Shown: one piece after another, positions 54,035 to 63,534 of the stretch
Position numbering within the stretch: position 1 is the stretch's first letter
Layout of the letters: each line of letters begins with the position of its first letter
Assembly: GCF_014217565.1 (NCBI RefSeq)
Contig: NZ_CP043661.1
Span: forward strand, 3,968,001 to 4,032,000
From: Kribbella qitaiheensis
GTDB taxonomy: Bacteria; Actinomycetota; Actinomycetes; Propionibacteriales; Kribbellaceae
Direction of reading: 5' to 3'
DNA length: 64,000 nucleotides
The notes under the pieces: generated by a model
Database searches by the model: none
The model's input: the letters and a program-made list of their open reading frames with translations, nothing else
Told to the model about the DNA's origin: nothing
Program-made: the position numbers and the translations under genes

Positions 54035-54679
54035 CTACTTCTGAGCGGCAAGCTCGGCGTTGAGCGTCACCACGTTCACCGTCGGCTCACCGAGGAAGCC
54101 CAAGGTGCGCCCTTTGGTGTTCTCCTTCACCAACTGCCGCACCTGGGCGACATCGAGCCCGCGCTCACGCGCGACCCGATTCACCTGCAAGGCGGCGTAC
54201 GCGGGGCTGATCTGCGGGTCGAGCCCGCTGCCGCTGGCCGTGAGAGCGTCCGGCGGCAGCTGGGACGGGTCCACTCCCTCCAACTCGGCGACCGCCCGCC
54301 GCCGCTCCTGGATCGCCGCCAGCAGATCGGCGTTGTCAGGCCCGTACTGCGAGGCCGCGCTGCCCATCGCGTCGTAGTCGACGGCCGACGGGCGGGTCTG
54401 GAACCAGAGTGGATCGGCGACCATCACCGGCTTGCCGTCGGCATCGACCTCGGGCTTGCCGTCCTTGGTCGCCTGCTTGGTGTAGGCCTGACCGATCAGG
54501 TGGGAGGCGACGTCCTTGCCCTGGACCTGGATCAGCGAGCCGTTGGCATTGCCGTGGAACAGCACCTGCGCCACTCCGGTCATCGCCAGCGGGTAGATCA
54601 CCCCCAGCAGGATCGTGAACGCCACCAGCGCCCGGGTCGCCACCCCGAACTGCCGAAGAGTCGCGGGGACTCTGCTCAT
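54035..54679 (-). CDS. kdpC: K+-transporting ATPase subunit KdpC
   Basis: The 214-residue protein has one N-terminal membrane helix (about 17-40) and the conserved periplasmic part: NGSLIQVQGKDVASHLIGQAY, PDALTASGSGLDPQISPAYAALQVNRVARERG and a GEPTVNVVTLN end. It completes the KdpFABC complex. It lies 43 bp after kdpB. Confidence 0.96.
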   Translation of the reverse strand: MSRVPATLRQFGVATRALVAFTILLGVIYPLAMTGVAQVLFHGNANGSLIQVQGKDVASHLIGQAYTKQATKDGKPEVDADGKPVMVADPLWFQTRPSAVDYDAMGSAASQYGPDNADLLAAIQERRRAVAELEGVDPSQLPPDALTASGSGLDPQISPAYAALQVNRVARERGLDVAQVRQLVKENTKGRTLGFLGEPTVNVVTLNAELAAQK

Positions 54680-54722
54680 TTCAGTTGCCCCTTCACTAAA
54701 TATGGTCCGTCAGTAGACATGG

Positions 54723-56732
54723 TCAGCGGATACCCGGAATCAGCGAGACCAGCAGATCGATGAGTTTGATGCCGATGAACGGGCTGATCAGCCCGCCGGC
54801 GCCGTAGATCAGCAGGTTGCGCCGCAACATCGCGGACGCCGAGGACGGCTTGTACCGCACGCCTCGCAGTGCCAGCGGGACCAGCGCGACGATCACCAGC
54901 GCGTTGAAGACGATCGCGGACACGATCGCCGACTGCGGCGAGTGCAACTGCATGATGTTCAGCTTGTCCAGACCCGGGTACGCCGTCGCGAACAGCGCGG
55001 GCAGGATCGCGAAGTACTTGGCCACGTCGTTGGCGATCGAGAACGTGGTCAGCGAACCGCGGGTGATCAGCAACTGCTTGCCGATCTCGACGATCTCGAT
55101 CAGCTTGGTCGGATTGGAGTCGAGGTCGACCATGTTGCCGGCCTCCTTGGCGGCCGACGTACCGCTGTTCATCGCGACGCCGACGTCGGCCTGCGCCAGC
55201 GCCGGAGCGTCGTTCGTACCGTCACCCGTCATCGCGACGAGCCGGCCGCCCTCCTGCTCCTTCTTGATCAGCGCCATCTTGTCCTCGGGCGTCGCCTCGG
55301 CCAGGAAGTCGTCGACCCCGGCCTCCTCGGCGATCGCCTTCGCGGTGAGCTGGTTGTCGCCGGTGATCATCACGGTCCGGATGCCCATCGCGCGCAGCTG
55401 GTCGAACCGCTCCCGCATCCCTTCCTTGACGACGTCCTTGAGGTGGATCACGCCCAGCGGGTGGGCCGCACCTTCCTTGCTGATGGCAACCACCAGCGGC
55501 GTACCGCCGGAGGAAGAGATGCCGTCGACGATCTCGCCGAGCTCCGCCACCACCGTGCCGCCCTGGTCGTGGATCCAGGCGCTGATCGCGCCGGCCGCGC
55601 CCTTGCGGATCTGCCGCCCGTCGACGTCGACACCACTCATCCGGGTCTGTGCCGTGAACTCGATGAACGTTGCGTGCGGCAACTCACCGGTGTGCCGCTC
55701 GCGCAGCCCGTACCGCGTCTTCGCCAGTACGACGATCGACCGGCCCTCCGGAGTTTCGTCCGCCAGGCTGGACAATTGCGCCACATCGGCCAGCTCGGTC
55801 TCGGAGGTGCCGGCCAGCGGGATGAACTCGGCGGCCTGCCGGTTGCCCAGGGTGATCGTGCCGGTCTTGTCCAGGAGCAAGGTGTTCACGTCGCCGGCGG
55901 CCTCGACCGCGCGGCCCGACATGGCCAGTACATTGCGCTGGACCAACCGATCCATGCCGGCGATACCGATGGCCGACAACAGCGCCCCGATCGTGGTCGG
56001 GATCAGGCAGACCAGCAGGGCCACCAGGGTGACGATGCTCAGGTCGATGTGCGCGTACGCCGCGAAGGTGGGCAGCGTCGCCGTCGCGATCAGGAACACA
56101 ATGGTCAGGCCGGCCAGCAGGATGTTCAGCGCGATCTCGTTCGGCGTCTTCTGCCGGGAGGCGCCCTCGACCAGCGCGATCATCCGGTCGATGAAGCTCT
56201 CGCCCGGCCTGGTGGTGATCTTGACGACGATCCGGTCCGAGAGCACCTTCGTCCCACCGGTGACCGCGCTCCGATCACCGCCGGACTCCCGGATCACCGG
56301 CGCCGACTCCCCCGTGATGGCGGACTCGTCGACGCTGGCGACCCCCTCGACGACGTCACCATCGCCGGGGACGATCTGACCGGCCTCGACCACGACCAGG
56401 TCGCCCAACTGCAGCGACGCGGCCGGTACCTCCTGCTCGGTGAGACGGTCCGCGGACAGCTTGCGAGCGGTCGTATCTGTCTTCGCCCGTCGCAGGGTGG
56501 CCGCCTGGGCCTTGCCACGTCCTTCGGCGACGGCCTCGGCCAGATTGGCGAAGATCACCGTCAGCCAGAGCCAGACCACGATCCACCAGACGAACACAGT
56601 GGAGTCGGTGAAGGCGAGGATCGTCGAGGCGATCGCGCCCACCTCGACCACGAACATCACCGGGTTCTTCACCATCACCCGCGGGTCGAGCTTGCGCAGC
56701 GCGTCCGGCAGGGCGGTCATCAGGGTGGTCAC
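54723..56732 (-). CDS. kdpB: K+-transporting P-type ATPase subunit KdpB
   Basis: This 669-residue ATPase is the energising subunit. It has the phosphorylation motif [16 protein letters not shown] (Asp near residue 291), TGE-type actuator loop ([13 protein letters not shown]), TGDNQLTA and [31 protein letters not shown]. It is coupled to kdpA by a 4-nt overlap. Confidence 0.98.
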   Translation of the reverse strand: MTTLMTALPDALRKLDPRVMVKNPVMFVVEVGAIASTILAFTDSTVFVWWIVVWLWLTVIFANLAEAVAEGRGKAQAATLRRAKTDTTARKLSADRLTEQEVPAASLQLGDLVVVEAGQIVPGDGDVVEGVASVDESAITGESAPVIRESGGDRSAVTGGTKVLSDRIVVKITTRPGESFIDRMIALVEGASRQKTPNEIALNILLAGLTIVFLIATATLPTFAAYAHIDLSIVTLVALLVCLIPTTIGALLSAIGIAGMDRLVQRNVLAMSGRAVEAAGDVNTLLLDKTGTITLGNRQAAEFIPLAGTSETELADVAQLSSLADETPEGRSIVVLAKTRYGLRERHTGELPHATFIEFTAQTRMSGVDVDGRQIRKGAAGAISAWIHDQGGTVVAELGEIVDGISSSGGTPLVVAISKEGAAHPLGVIHLKDVVKEGMRERFDQLRAMGIRTVMITGDNQLTAKAIAEEAGVDDFLAEATPEDKMALIKKEQEGGRLVAMTGDGTNDAPALAQADVGVAMNSGTSAAKEAGNMVDLDSNPTKLIEIVEIGKQLLITRGSLTTFSIANDVAKYFAILPALFATAYPGLDKLNIMQLHSPQSAIVSAIVFNALVIVALVPLALRGVRYKPSSASAMLRRNLLIYGAGGLISPFIGIKLIDLLVSLIPGIR

Positions 56733-58390
56733 AGTCCCTCCGCGAGGGGTCCGAGAGTGAGTGCGGGGAAGTAGGTCAGGCCCGTGACGATCAGCACGAC
56801 GCCGATCAGCATCGTCACGAACAAGGCCTTGTGGGTGGGCAGCGTGCCCTGGGTCACCGGTACCGGCGCCTGTTGGGCGAACGAGCCGGCCAGCGCGAGC
56901 ACGATGACGATCGGCACGAACCGGCCGAGCAGCATCACCAGCCCGAGAGCCGTGTTGTAGAAGGGGATGTTGGCGCTGATCCCACCGAACGCACTGCCGT
57001 TGTTGTTACCGGCTGAAGTGAAGGCGTACAGCACTTCGGAGAAGCCGTGCGGGCTGTCGGTGTTGAAGATCGACGCCCGTGCGGTTGCCAGTCCCATCGC
57101 CAGCGAAGCGCCGACCAGTACGACGGTGGGCGTAGCCAGGATGTAGAGCGAGACCAGCTTCATCTCGCGCGCGGTGATCTTCTTCTTCAGGTATTCCGGG
57201 GTCCGGCCGACCATCAGCCCGGCCACGAAGACCGTGAGTACGGCGAGCACGAGCATCCCGTACAGACCCGTACCGACCCCACCCGGTGTGACTTCGCCGA
57301 GCATCATGTGGAACACCGTGGTGCCACCACCGAGTGGCGTGAACGAGTCGTGCGCCGAGTTCACCGCGCCTGTCGACGTACCGGTGGTCGAGCTGGCGAA
57401 GAGTGCGGATGCCCACTCGCCGAACCGCGTCTCCTTGCCCTCCATCGCCGCCCCGGCCGCTTGCGTCGCGGTACCGGCTCCTTGGGTCTCGAAGAAGGTC
57501 GCGGCGAAGGTGAAGGCCGCCCACAGCGTGCCCATCACGCCGAGGATCGCGTAGCCCTGCCGCTTGTCCTTCACCATCAGGCCGAAGGTGCGGGTCAGGC
57601 AGACCGGGATCAGCAGCAGGAGGAAGATCTCGAACAGGTTCGACAGGCCGTTGGGGTTCTCGAACGGGTGCGCGGAGTTGGCGTTGTAGAAGCCACCACC
57701 GTTCGTACCGAGTTCTTTGATGACCTCCTGGCCGGCGACCGGACCGCCGGGGATCGTCTGGGTCTGGCCGATCACCGAGGTGACCTCATGGCCGCCGGAG
57801 AAGTTCTGGACGACGCCCATCGCGACCAGGATCAGTGTGCCCAGGACCGCCAGCGGGAGCAGGATCCGGAGCACCGTCCGGACCAGGTCGACCCAGAAGT
57901 TGCCCAGCCGGTCGGTCTTCGACCTGGCGAAGCCCCGGATCACCACGACCGCGACGGTGATGCCGACCGCGGCCGAGAGGAAGTTCTGCACCGCGAGGCC
58001 GGCGAACTGGACCAGGTGGCCCATCGTCACCTCGGGCGAGTACGACTGCCAGTTGGTGTTCGATACGAAGGAGGCGGCCGTGTTGAAGGCGAGGCCCGAC
58101 CCGACGTTCGGCAGTCCCAGCGACAACGGCAGGTGCGACTGCAGGCGCTGGATCAGGTAGAGCAGGATGACGCTGACGGCGGAGAAGGCGATCGCGGACC
58201 GGGCATAGACGGCCCAGGTCTGGTCGGCCTTCGAGTCCACCCCGAGCAGCTTGTAGGTGCCATGCTCGACCCGCGAGTCCTTCCCGGTGGTGTAGACGTG
58301 GGCCAGGTAGCCGCCCAATGGCCGGTAGACGGCGGCCAGGAGCGCGACCAGTAGGCCGACCTGGAGCAGGCCGGCGACGGTGTCGGACAT
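56729..58390 (-). CDS. kdpA: K+-transporting ATPase subunit KdpA
   Basis: The channel-like subunit has 553 residues from the ATG at 58390, sharing one base with the kdpF stop; the longer frame is a shadow of kdpF. Selectivity-filter-like segments are [29 protein letters not shown], a middle [11 protein letters not shown] and [12 protein letters not shown]. It has about ten membrane helices and is homologous to Ktr/Trk channels. K+ passes through it to KdpB. Confidence 0.97.
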   Translation of the reverse strand: MSDTVAGLLQVGLLVALLAAVYRPLGGYLAHVYTTGKDSRVEHGTYKLLGVDSKADQTWAVYARSAIAFSAVSVILLYLIQRLQSHLPLSLGLPNVGSGLAFNTAASFVSNTNWQSYSPEVTMGHLVQFAGLAVQNFLSAAVGITVAVVVIRGFARSKTDRLGNFWVDLVRTVLRILLPLAVLGTLILVAMGVVQNFSGGHEVTSVIGQTQTIPGGPVAGQEVIKELGTNGGGFYNANSAHPFENPNGLSNLFEIFLLLLIPVCLTRTFGLMVKDKRQGYAILGVMGTLWAAFTFAATFFETQGAGTATQAAGAAMEGKETRFGEWASALFASSTTGTSTGAVNSAHDSFTPLGGGTTVFHMMLGEVTPGGVGTGLYGMLVLAVLTVFVAGLMVGRTPEYLKKKITAREMKLVSLYILATPTVVLVGASLAMGLATARASIFNTDSPHGFSEVLYAFTSAGNNNGSAFGGISANIPFYNTALGLVMLLGRFVPIVIVLALAGSFAQQAPVPVTQGTLPTHKALFVTMLIGVVLIVTGLTYFPALTLGPLAEGL

Positions 58391-58479
58391 CAGAACCTCT
58401 CGGGGCAGACCAGGGCGGCGACCAGATACAGAACCAGGGCCACGGCGACCACGAGGCCGGCGATGTTCTCGGTACTCAT
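58390..58479 (-). CDS. kdpF: K+-transporting ATPase subunit KdpF
   Basis: A 29-residue reading frame upstream of kdpA reads [20 protein letters not shown] and ends in CPERF. It is a single membrane helix with the Y-L-V-x-A-L pattern of KdpF, which stabilises the KdpABC complex. It ends in TGATG with the kdpA start, and GGAGG lies just ahead of its ATG. Confidence 0.92.
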   Translation of the reverse strand: MSTENIAGLVVAVALVLYLVAALVCPERF

Positions 58480-58492
58480 GCCTCCACTGCAC

Positions 58493-58558
58493 ACCGCTGA
58501 CTGCCTCGTCAGCGGTCTTCTCGCAGCTCTCTCACACAGGAGCGCGCAGCCCTCACAG
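58493..58558. promoter_or_regulatory. kdp leader: hairpin and direct repeats
   Basis: ACCGCTGAC (58493-58501) pairs perfectly with 58508-58516, forming a 9-bp stem 13 bases upstream of the kdpF start. Beyond it GCAGCTCTCTCACA (58523 onwards) is partly repeated as GCAGCCCTCACA (58547 onwards), a possible KdpE site. No c-di-AMP riboswitch pattern was recognised. Confidence 0.45.
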
Positions 58559-58663
58559 TCCTCTCATGCGGACAGCTCCTGGACCCGGCTTCGGTATCTC
58601 CGCCTGAGTGCGCATACTTACGCCTGGCAATGAGACGCCCTCGGATAGTTAAGGAATGACGCA

Positions 58664-59300
58664 GTGACTGAAGTGGATGAGCCGCAGTTCTCCGGGGACC
58701 AGTTCTTCTCGGAAGAGAGCCGGAAGGCTCTGGCCGAGGCAAGCCAGTTGCTCGCCGACCGCCTCCAGGCCCACACCCAGGCCCTGCTGGCGATGACCGG
58801 CGGCGCGGACGAGCAGGACGCCCTGTACGAGCAGAACATCGCGCTGGAGGAGCTCGTCGAGGGGTGGAACGACGCGGTCTTCGAGCACACCGGTACCGCG
58901 CCGCTGCTGCTTGAGGAGGAGACCGAGGAGGCCGACGAAGAAGAGGAGCCGCTGGAGCAGGACCACCTGATCACCGTGGTGTCGCGGTACGACCTGCGCG
59001 TGGTCGACCTGGACGCACTGCTCGACGCCGGCCCGGGCCGCGCAGGAACGGCACCCTGCCGAGCTGGACGACTCAGGCGAGCCGGATCCGGTCGATTCCG
59101 CCGAGCAGGCGATCTACGAGATCAGCCGCGAGGTGGGCGAGGCCTGGTTCGAGCTGCCCGGGGTCGACCTGGTCGCCGGCGCCCGCGCGTACGTCGTACC
59201 GGAGTACCCGTTCGAGCCGCTGGAAGCTGACGCGGACGACGTGATCACCGAGATCGCTGCCCCGAACGGCATCGTCACCCACGCGGAGACCTGGGCCTAG
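58664..59300 (+). CDS. Acidic protein of unknown function, apparent frameshift
   Basis: The gene starts at GTG 58664 after AAGGA. The first about 125 residues (MTEVDEPQFSGDQFF, helical LAEASQLLADRLQAHTQALLAM, very acidic EEETEEADEEEEPLEQD) lead to LDALLDAGPG. The frame then turns arginine-rich and loses coding character. The adjacent frame continues with acidic sequence (DDSGEPDPVDSAEQAIYEI, EVGEAWFELPGVDLVAG) to a stop at 59300. Removing one G from 59035-59037 joins both into a protein of about 211 residues. No family was recognised. Confidence 0.7.
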
Positions 59301-60121
59301 ATCTTGAGCTCACCGTCCAGCACGGTGACCGCGCGGCCGGTGAGGTAGACCCGGTCACCGGCCGGCACAGCACGAACGAAGCCGCCTCGGGCGGACGCCT
59401 GGTAACCGACCAGGTCGTCCCGCCCGAGGCGCTTCGCCCAGTACGGCGCCAGCGCGGTGTGCGCGCTCCCGGTCACGGGATCCTCAGGCAGCCCGTCGCC
59501 CGGCGAGAAGAACCGCGAAACAAAGTCGTACTCCGCTCCGTCAGCCGCGACCGCGGTCGGCACGATCCCGCGCAGGTCCTCCCGCTCGGTGATCTTCGTG
59601 AGCGCATCGAAGTCCGGCTCCAGACCCCGAACCGACTCATCGTCGGCTAGGACGACAAGCAGGTCCCTGAGCCTCCCCGTCCCATAGACAGCCTCCGGTA
59701 CGCCGCCCAGCGCTGCGGCCAGACCGTCCGGCGCCGGCCTCTCCGTCGGTTCCGCGATCGGGAAGTCGAGCGTGATCCAGCCATCCGTGCCTACTTTTGC
59801 GACCAGGATCCCGCTCCGGCTGGTGAACCGGACCTCGCCGGCTGCCTCGACCAACCCATCGGCGACCATCGAATGAACAGTCGCGAGCGTCGCATGGCCG
59901 CAGAGGTTCTCCTCGACGACCGGCGTGAACCAGCGCAGATCCCAGTCGGCGTCCGGCTGCTCGGACGGCCGGGCGAACGCGGTCTCCGAGTGCCGCATCT
60001 CCGCGGTCACCGCCCGCATCCACCCCTCGTCCGGCCAGTCCCCGGCTGCCAGTAGACAGACGCCGGCCGGGTTCCCGGTGAAAGGCTTGTCGGTAAACGC
60101 GTCCACCACTCTGATTCGCAT
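59297..60121 (-). CDS. PhzF-family isomerase-like protein
   Basis: The 274-residue protein has the PhzF/DAP-epimerase-like two-lobe fold: VVDAFTDKPFTGNPAGVCLL at the N-terminus, EMRHSETAFA with the putative catalytic Glu (about residue 46), WFTPVVEENLCGHATLATVHSM, and EDPVTGSAHTALAPYWAKRLG near 215-235. Members act on small metabolites; no phenazine genes are nearby, so the substrate is unknown. Its stop shares bases with the convergent stop of the frameshifted gene. Confidence 0.92.
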   Translation of the reverse strand: MRIRVVDAFTDKPFTGNPAGVCLLAAGDWPDEGWMRAVTAEMRHSETAFARPSEQPDADWDLRWFTPVVEENLCGHATLATVHSMVADGLVEAAGEVRFTSRSGILVAKVGTDGWITLDFPIAEPTERPAPDGLAAALGGVPEAVYGTGRLRDLLVVLADDESVRGLEPDFDALTKITEREDLRGIVPTAVAADGAEYDFVSRFFSPGDGLPEDPVTGSAHTALAPYWAKRLGRDDLVGYQASARGGFVRAVPAGDRVYLTGRAVTVLDGELKI

Positions 60122-60200
60122 ACCCCCGACGCTAGCTACCCACCGGCGCCCAGATCCATACCCACTTCGCCCCCACTGGCCTCGCTGGCACCCGCTGCGC

Positions 60201-60620
60201 TCAGGCCATCGCGATGGCGTCTATCTCGAGTAGCCATTCTTCGGCGTAGATGTCGCAGATGATGATCGTGAGTGCGGGCGCGTGGTCACCGAGGATCTCG
60301 GCCCGGATCTCCGAGTTCTCCGCGCGATACTGCCGGTCGGACAAGTAGGTCGTCACCTTGACCAGGTTCGGCGTGCTCAGGCCGGACTCGGCGAGCACCG
60401 CGAGGACGTTCCGCCAGACCATCCGGCACTGTGCACCGAAGTCGTCCGGGATCTTGCCGTTCTCGTCACCCCATGGAACCTGCCCGCTGACGAACACCGT
60501 CCGGCTCGCCCCGTCGATCTGGACACCGTGCGTGTAGTTCCCGCTCGGCGGCGGCAGGACCGCCGGATCGATCGGCCGGATCGCCAGTTCGGGCCCGGCC
60601 GACGACGTTGCTTCTGACAT
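60201..60620 (-). CDS. RidA/YjgF-family protein
   Basis: The 139-residue protein starts at the ATG 60620 (MSEATSSAG), with a G-run 8 nt upstream; the long frame beyond is rejected. Family features are PPPSGNYTHGVQIDGASRTVFVSGQVPWGDENG, VWRNVLAVLAESGLSTPNLVKVTTYLSD, and ALTIIICDIYAEEWLLEIDAIAMA. The usual Arg before the C-terminal part (as in R-S/T-x-V) is replaced by ALTIII, so it may not be a canonical enamine deaminase. Confidence 0.9.
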   Translation of the reverse strand: MSEATSSAGPELAIRPIDPAVLPPPSGNYTHGVQIDGASRTVFVSGQVPWGDENGKIPDDFGAQCRMVWRNVLAVLAESGLSTPNLVKVTTYLSDRQYRAENSEIRAEILGDHAPALTIIICDIYAEEWLLEIDAIAMA

Positions 60621-60768
60621 CACACATACCCCCAGCGTTAGGCACCCATGAGACAGCCTTCCACACCCACTTCGGCCCAGGTCGGCTTTTTCGGGGCGGT
60701 GGGGTTGAACCGGTGCCGGGTTTCGTCCGTGTAGGCGGTGATCCATTCTCAACCGACAGGAAAGTGTC

Positions 60769-61887
60769 ATGTCGCTTCGTACGAAGGGCCGATCACTAAC
60801 CGTTGCCACCGCCTTGCTCGGCGGACTGGCCCTGGTCGCGCCCAGCACCGCCAGCGCACACCAGTCCTCCGGTCAGCATCACGGCCTGGCCGTCCAGCAG
60901 GTCAACCTGGTGTCGGACGTGCCGGGCCAGGCCCCCCTGCTCGACCCCGACCTGGTCAACCCCTGGGGTCTGTCTCTGGGCGCCACCTCGCCGCTGTGGT
61001 CGTCGAACGAAGGAACCTCGTCGTCGACGCTGTACTCCTCAGCCCCCGGTGCGACCACCGCCACCAAGGTGCCGACGGTCCGGGTGACCGTGCCCCAACC
61101 GACCGGGCAGGTCAACAACGCCAGCGCAACCAGCTTCCTGCTCAGCAACGGGACGGTCAGCGCACCGGCGCGCTTCATCTTCGCCACGCTGACCGGCCAG
61201 ATCGCCGCCTGGGGACCGCCGATCACCCCGCTGATCGGCGCCGCCGAGATCAAGGCGACCGTGCCGGGCGCGGCCTACACGGGCCTCGCGATCGCCACCG
61301 CGTCGAAGGGAGACCAGCTGTACGCCGCGAACTTCGCGCAGGGCAAGATCGACGTCTTCGACAACGCCTTCCAGCTGGTGAAGCAGCCGTGGTGGGCGTT
61401 CCGCGACTTCCGCCTGCCGAGTAGCTACCACCCGTTCAATGTGCAGACCCTGAACGGCCGGATCTTCGTCGCGTACGCAAAATTCGACCCGCAGACAGGT
61501 GACGAGGTCGCCGGCAGGGGCCAAGGCTTCGTCGACGAGTACACCGTGGACGGCCACTTCGTCGACCGGATCGCTTCCCGCGGCTCGCTGAACGCGCCCT
61601 GGGGTCTCGCGATCGCCCCCGCCGCGTGGGGCAAGGACGCCGGCTCGCTGCTGATCGGAAACTTCGGTGACGGCCGGATCAACGTCGTCAAGGCCAAGTC
61701 GCACGGCCGCTTCGACCACAAGATCGACAGCCAGGTCAAGGACACCCACGGCCACACCCTGGTGATCCCCGGCCTCTGGGCCCTGCTCCCCGGTACGGCG
61801 ACCACCGGCGGCACCGACTCGGTCTGGTTCTCGGCCGGCATCGCCGACGAAACCCACGGCCTCCTCGGCGTACTGCGTCACCCGTAA
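60769..61887 (+). CDS. Secreted TIGR03118-type beta-propeller protein
   Basis: This 372-residue protein starts with a signal peptide (MSLRTKGRSLTVATALLGGL, cleavage near TASAHQ). The mature part has repeated NHL-like blades: LVNPWGLSLGATSPLWSSNEG, YTGLAIATASKGDQLYAANFAQGKIDVFD, NVQTLNGRIFVAYAKFDPQTGDEVAGRGQGFVDEY, LNAPWGLAIAPAAWG and LLIGNFGDGRINVV. These match the TIGR03118 family. The function is unknown. Confidence 0.85.
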   Translation: MSLRTKGRSLTVATALLGGLALVAPSTASAHQSSGQHHGLAVQQVNLVSDVPGQAPLLDPDLVNPWGLSLGATSPLWSSNEGTSSSTLYSSAPGATTATKVPTVRVTVPQPTGQVNNASATSFLLSNGTVSAPARFIFATLTGQIAAWGPPITPLIGAAEIKATVPGAAYTGLAIATASKGDQLYAANFAQGKIDVFDNAFQLVKQPWWAFRDFRLPSSYHPFNVQTLNGRIFVAYAKFDPQTGDEVAGRGQGFVDEYTVDGHFVDRIASRGSLNAPWGLAIAPAAWGKDAGSLLIGNFGDGRINVVKAKSHGRFDHKIDSQVKDTHGHTLVIPGLWALLPGTATTGGTDSVWFSAGIADETHGLLGVLRHP

Positions 61888-61930
61888 CCCAAGCCCAACA
61901 ATCGGTGGTGTGACTGAGCAGCCGAGGGGT

Positions 61931-62818
61931 CTACTCAGCCACGCCACCGAGCTGCTTCTCGAACCAGTGGTGGGCGGATGGCTCGTCGTTGAAGGCGGGC
62001 ACCTCTTGGTAGCCGGACGCGCGATACAGGGCGATCGCCTCCGTGAGATTGCGATTGGTTTCGAGACGCAGTACTTCGGTGCCGCGGGCTGAGGCCTCCT
62101 CCTCCAGCTCGGCCAGCAACCGGCGACCGAGACCGAGCCCGCGAATCTCCGCCGACACCCACATCCGCTTCACCTCGGCCGGCTCGCCAGGATGAAACTT
62201 CAGCCCCGCACACCCGACCGGCTCACCATGCAAGGTCGCCACCAACAGCAGCCCAGCCGGCAACGTCAACTCGTCGACGCCGGCCGAGATCGTAAGCGCG
62301 TGGTCGAAACCCCCGTCGAACCTCGTAGCCAGCTCCTCGAAGTACGACTCTCTGCAGAACCGGGCCTCCGGACACCGCGGATCGACGACATCGACCTGCA
62401 CGGTCGACGCCGTCAGCAACCTTTCGACCTCGCCCATCGCGGCGATCAACCGCTCCCGCTGCCGCTCACTGAGCGGCTCGAGAATCGACTCGGCCAACTC
62501 GTCAGACCGCTGATCAAGCACCGCCCGCTCAGCCCGCCCCCGACCAGTCAACCGAGCCGTCCGCACCCGCCCATCCTCACCACTCTGCTCGACCTCGACG
62601 AGACCGTCGTTCTCAAGAACCCGCAGCAGCCGGCTCAGATACCCGGAATCAAGATCAAGCCGCGCCCGCAACGACCGCAGATCACACCCGTCCGCCCCGA
62701 TCTCCCACAACACCCGCGCCTGCCCCAACGGCCGATCCCGCGACATATATGCGTCATTCAACGCCCCGATCCGCTGCGTCACGGTCCGATTGAACCGCCT
62801 GACATCACCGATCCCCAT
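61931..62818 (-). CDS. MarR-GNAT fusion protein
   Basis: The product is 295 residues from the ATG at 62818. Residues 1-140 are a MarR winged helix (RVLWEIGADGCDLRSLRARLDLDSGYLSRLLRVLENDGLVEVEQS, GRVRTARLTGRGRAE). Residues of about 150-290 are a GNAT domain (VKRMWVSAEIRGLGLGRRLLAELEEEASARGTEVLRLETNRNLTEAIALYRASGYQEV). Such helix-turn-helix/acetyltransferase fusions are frequent in actinobacteria. The start is only a base away from a perfect palindrome, indicating autorepression. Confidence 0.92.
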   Translation of the reverse strand: MGIGDVRRFNRTVTQRIGALNDAYMSRDRPLGQARVLWEIGADGCDLRSLRARLDLDSGYLSRLLRVLENDGLVEVEQSGEDGRVRTARLTGRGRAERAVLDQRSDELAESILEPLSERQRERLIAAMGEVERLLTASTVQVDVVDPRCPEARFCRESYFEELATRFDGGFDHALTISAGVDELTLPAGLLLVATLHGEPVGCAGLKFHPGEPAEVKRMWVSAEIRGLGLGRRLLAELEEEASARGTEVLRLETNRNLTEAIALYRASGYQEVPAFNDEPSAHHWFEKQLGGVAE

Positions 62819-62838
62819 CCTCTGACTATAGTCAGAGG
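62819..62838. promoter_or_regulatory. Perfect 20-bp palindromic operator abutting the MarR-GNAT start
   Basis: CCTCTGACTATAGTCAGAGG is a perfect palindrome directly before the start codon. Its centre, TATAGT, would serve as a -10 box placed for a leaderless transcript starting at or near the ATG. Binding of the protein here would shut off its own promoter. Confidence 0.85.
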
Positions 62839-62931
62839 ATTCGGCTGGATCCCCTGCCCAGCAGCGAATCTGCGTCCCGATCGACAGGAAATGATCCACG
62901 GGAGCGGCCAGAAAGTGGCGCGGCGCCCGAC

Positions 62932-63534
62932 TCAGCCGACGGGACCTGCTGGAAGCCGTTCGCGGTTTGAGAAGACGAGGTCGATCACGTCGTGGCGTTG
63001 GTAGGGTCGCCAGCGGGTCAAGTGGGGATGGACGAGCCAGCGGGTGCGGCCGGTCGATTCGGTGAAGGTATCTGGCGCCGGTATCCAGTCGGCGGGGCCG
63101 GTGTGGAGTACGCCGTCCGCCGCGGCGACCTGAGCGGCGGGGATCGAATCGGGCGCAACGAAGAACCACCAGCGCTTGCGAAATGACGCCATGGCCGTCG
63201 GACAGGTTGCCTTGAGCAACTGATTCAGCAGCGCGCCGTACTGCGGTGGCACGTCGATCACGTCGTACGAGTCGGTGATCAACGCGATGTCCCACGGGTG
63301 CTCACTCCAGATCGCTTCCGCCTGAGCCACGCTGCGGACGACTGGTCCGGCCAGGTGTGGGTCTACGCAGTCCCCACGAACGCAGAGGCACACCCCGTCT
63401 CTGGGAACAGCCAGCGGAGCAACAGTCCAGCCGTTCTCCACATACCGCACCGCGCGCCGGCAGACCCGCTCCCGCCACCGCCGCCAAGCAAACCCTCCAC
63501 CCCAGCACCGTGCGGCCGACATACAGTCAGGCAC
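62932..63534 (-). CDS. Small PrimPol-N-like (bifunctional primase/polymerase N-domain-like) protein
   Basis: The 200-residue frame starts at GTG 63534, overlapping the methyltransferase stop by 8 nt, or at ATG 63522. The pattern RYVENGWTVAPLAVPRDGVCLC (start with Cys pair), ALITDSYDVIDVPPQYG (aspartate), RKRWWFFVAPDS, HTGPADWIPAPDTFTESTGRTRWLVHPHLTRWRPYQ resembles stand-alone actinobacterial PrimPol-N proteins. Catalytic residues cannot be confirmed by eye, and function is unknown. Confidence 0.6.
   Translation of the reverse strand: MPDCMSAARCWGGGFAWRRWRERVCRRAVRYVENGWTVAPLAVPRDGVCLCVRGDCVDPHLAGPVVRSVAQAEAIWSEHPWDIALITDSYDVIDVPPQYGALLNQLLKATCPTAMASFRKRWWFFVAPDSIPAAQVAAADGVLHTGPADWIPAPDTFTESTGRTRWLVHPHLTRWRPYQRHDVIDLVFSNRERLPAGPVG

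Noticed and set aside
58480-58663. c-di-AMP (ydaO) or other riboswitch upstream of kdp
   Set aside because: Only a short stem and repeats are visible and the region is too short and GC-rich to match the conserved core by eye.
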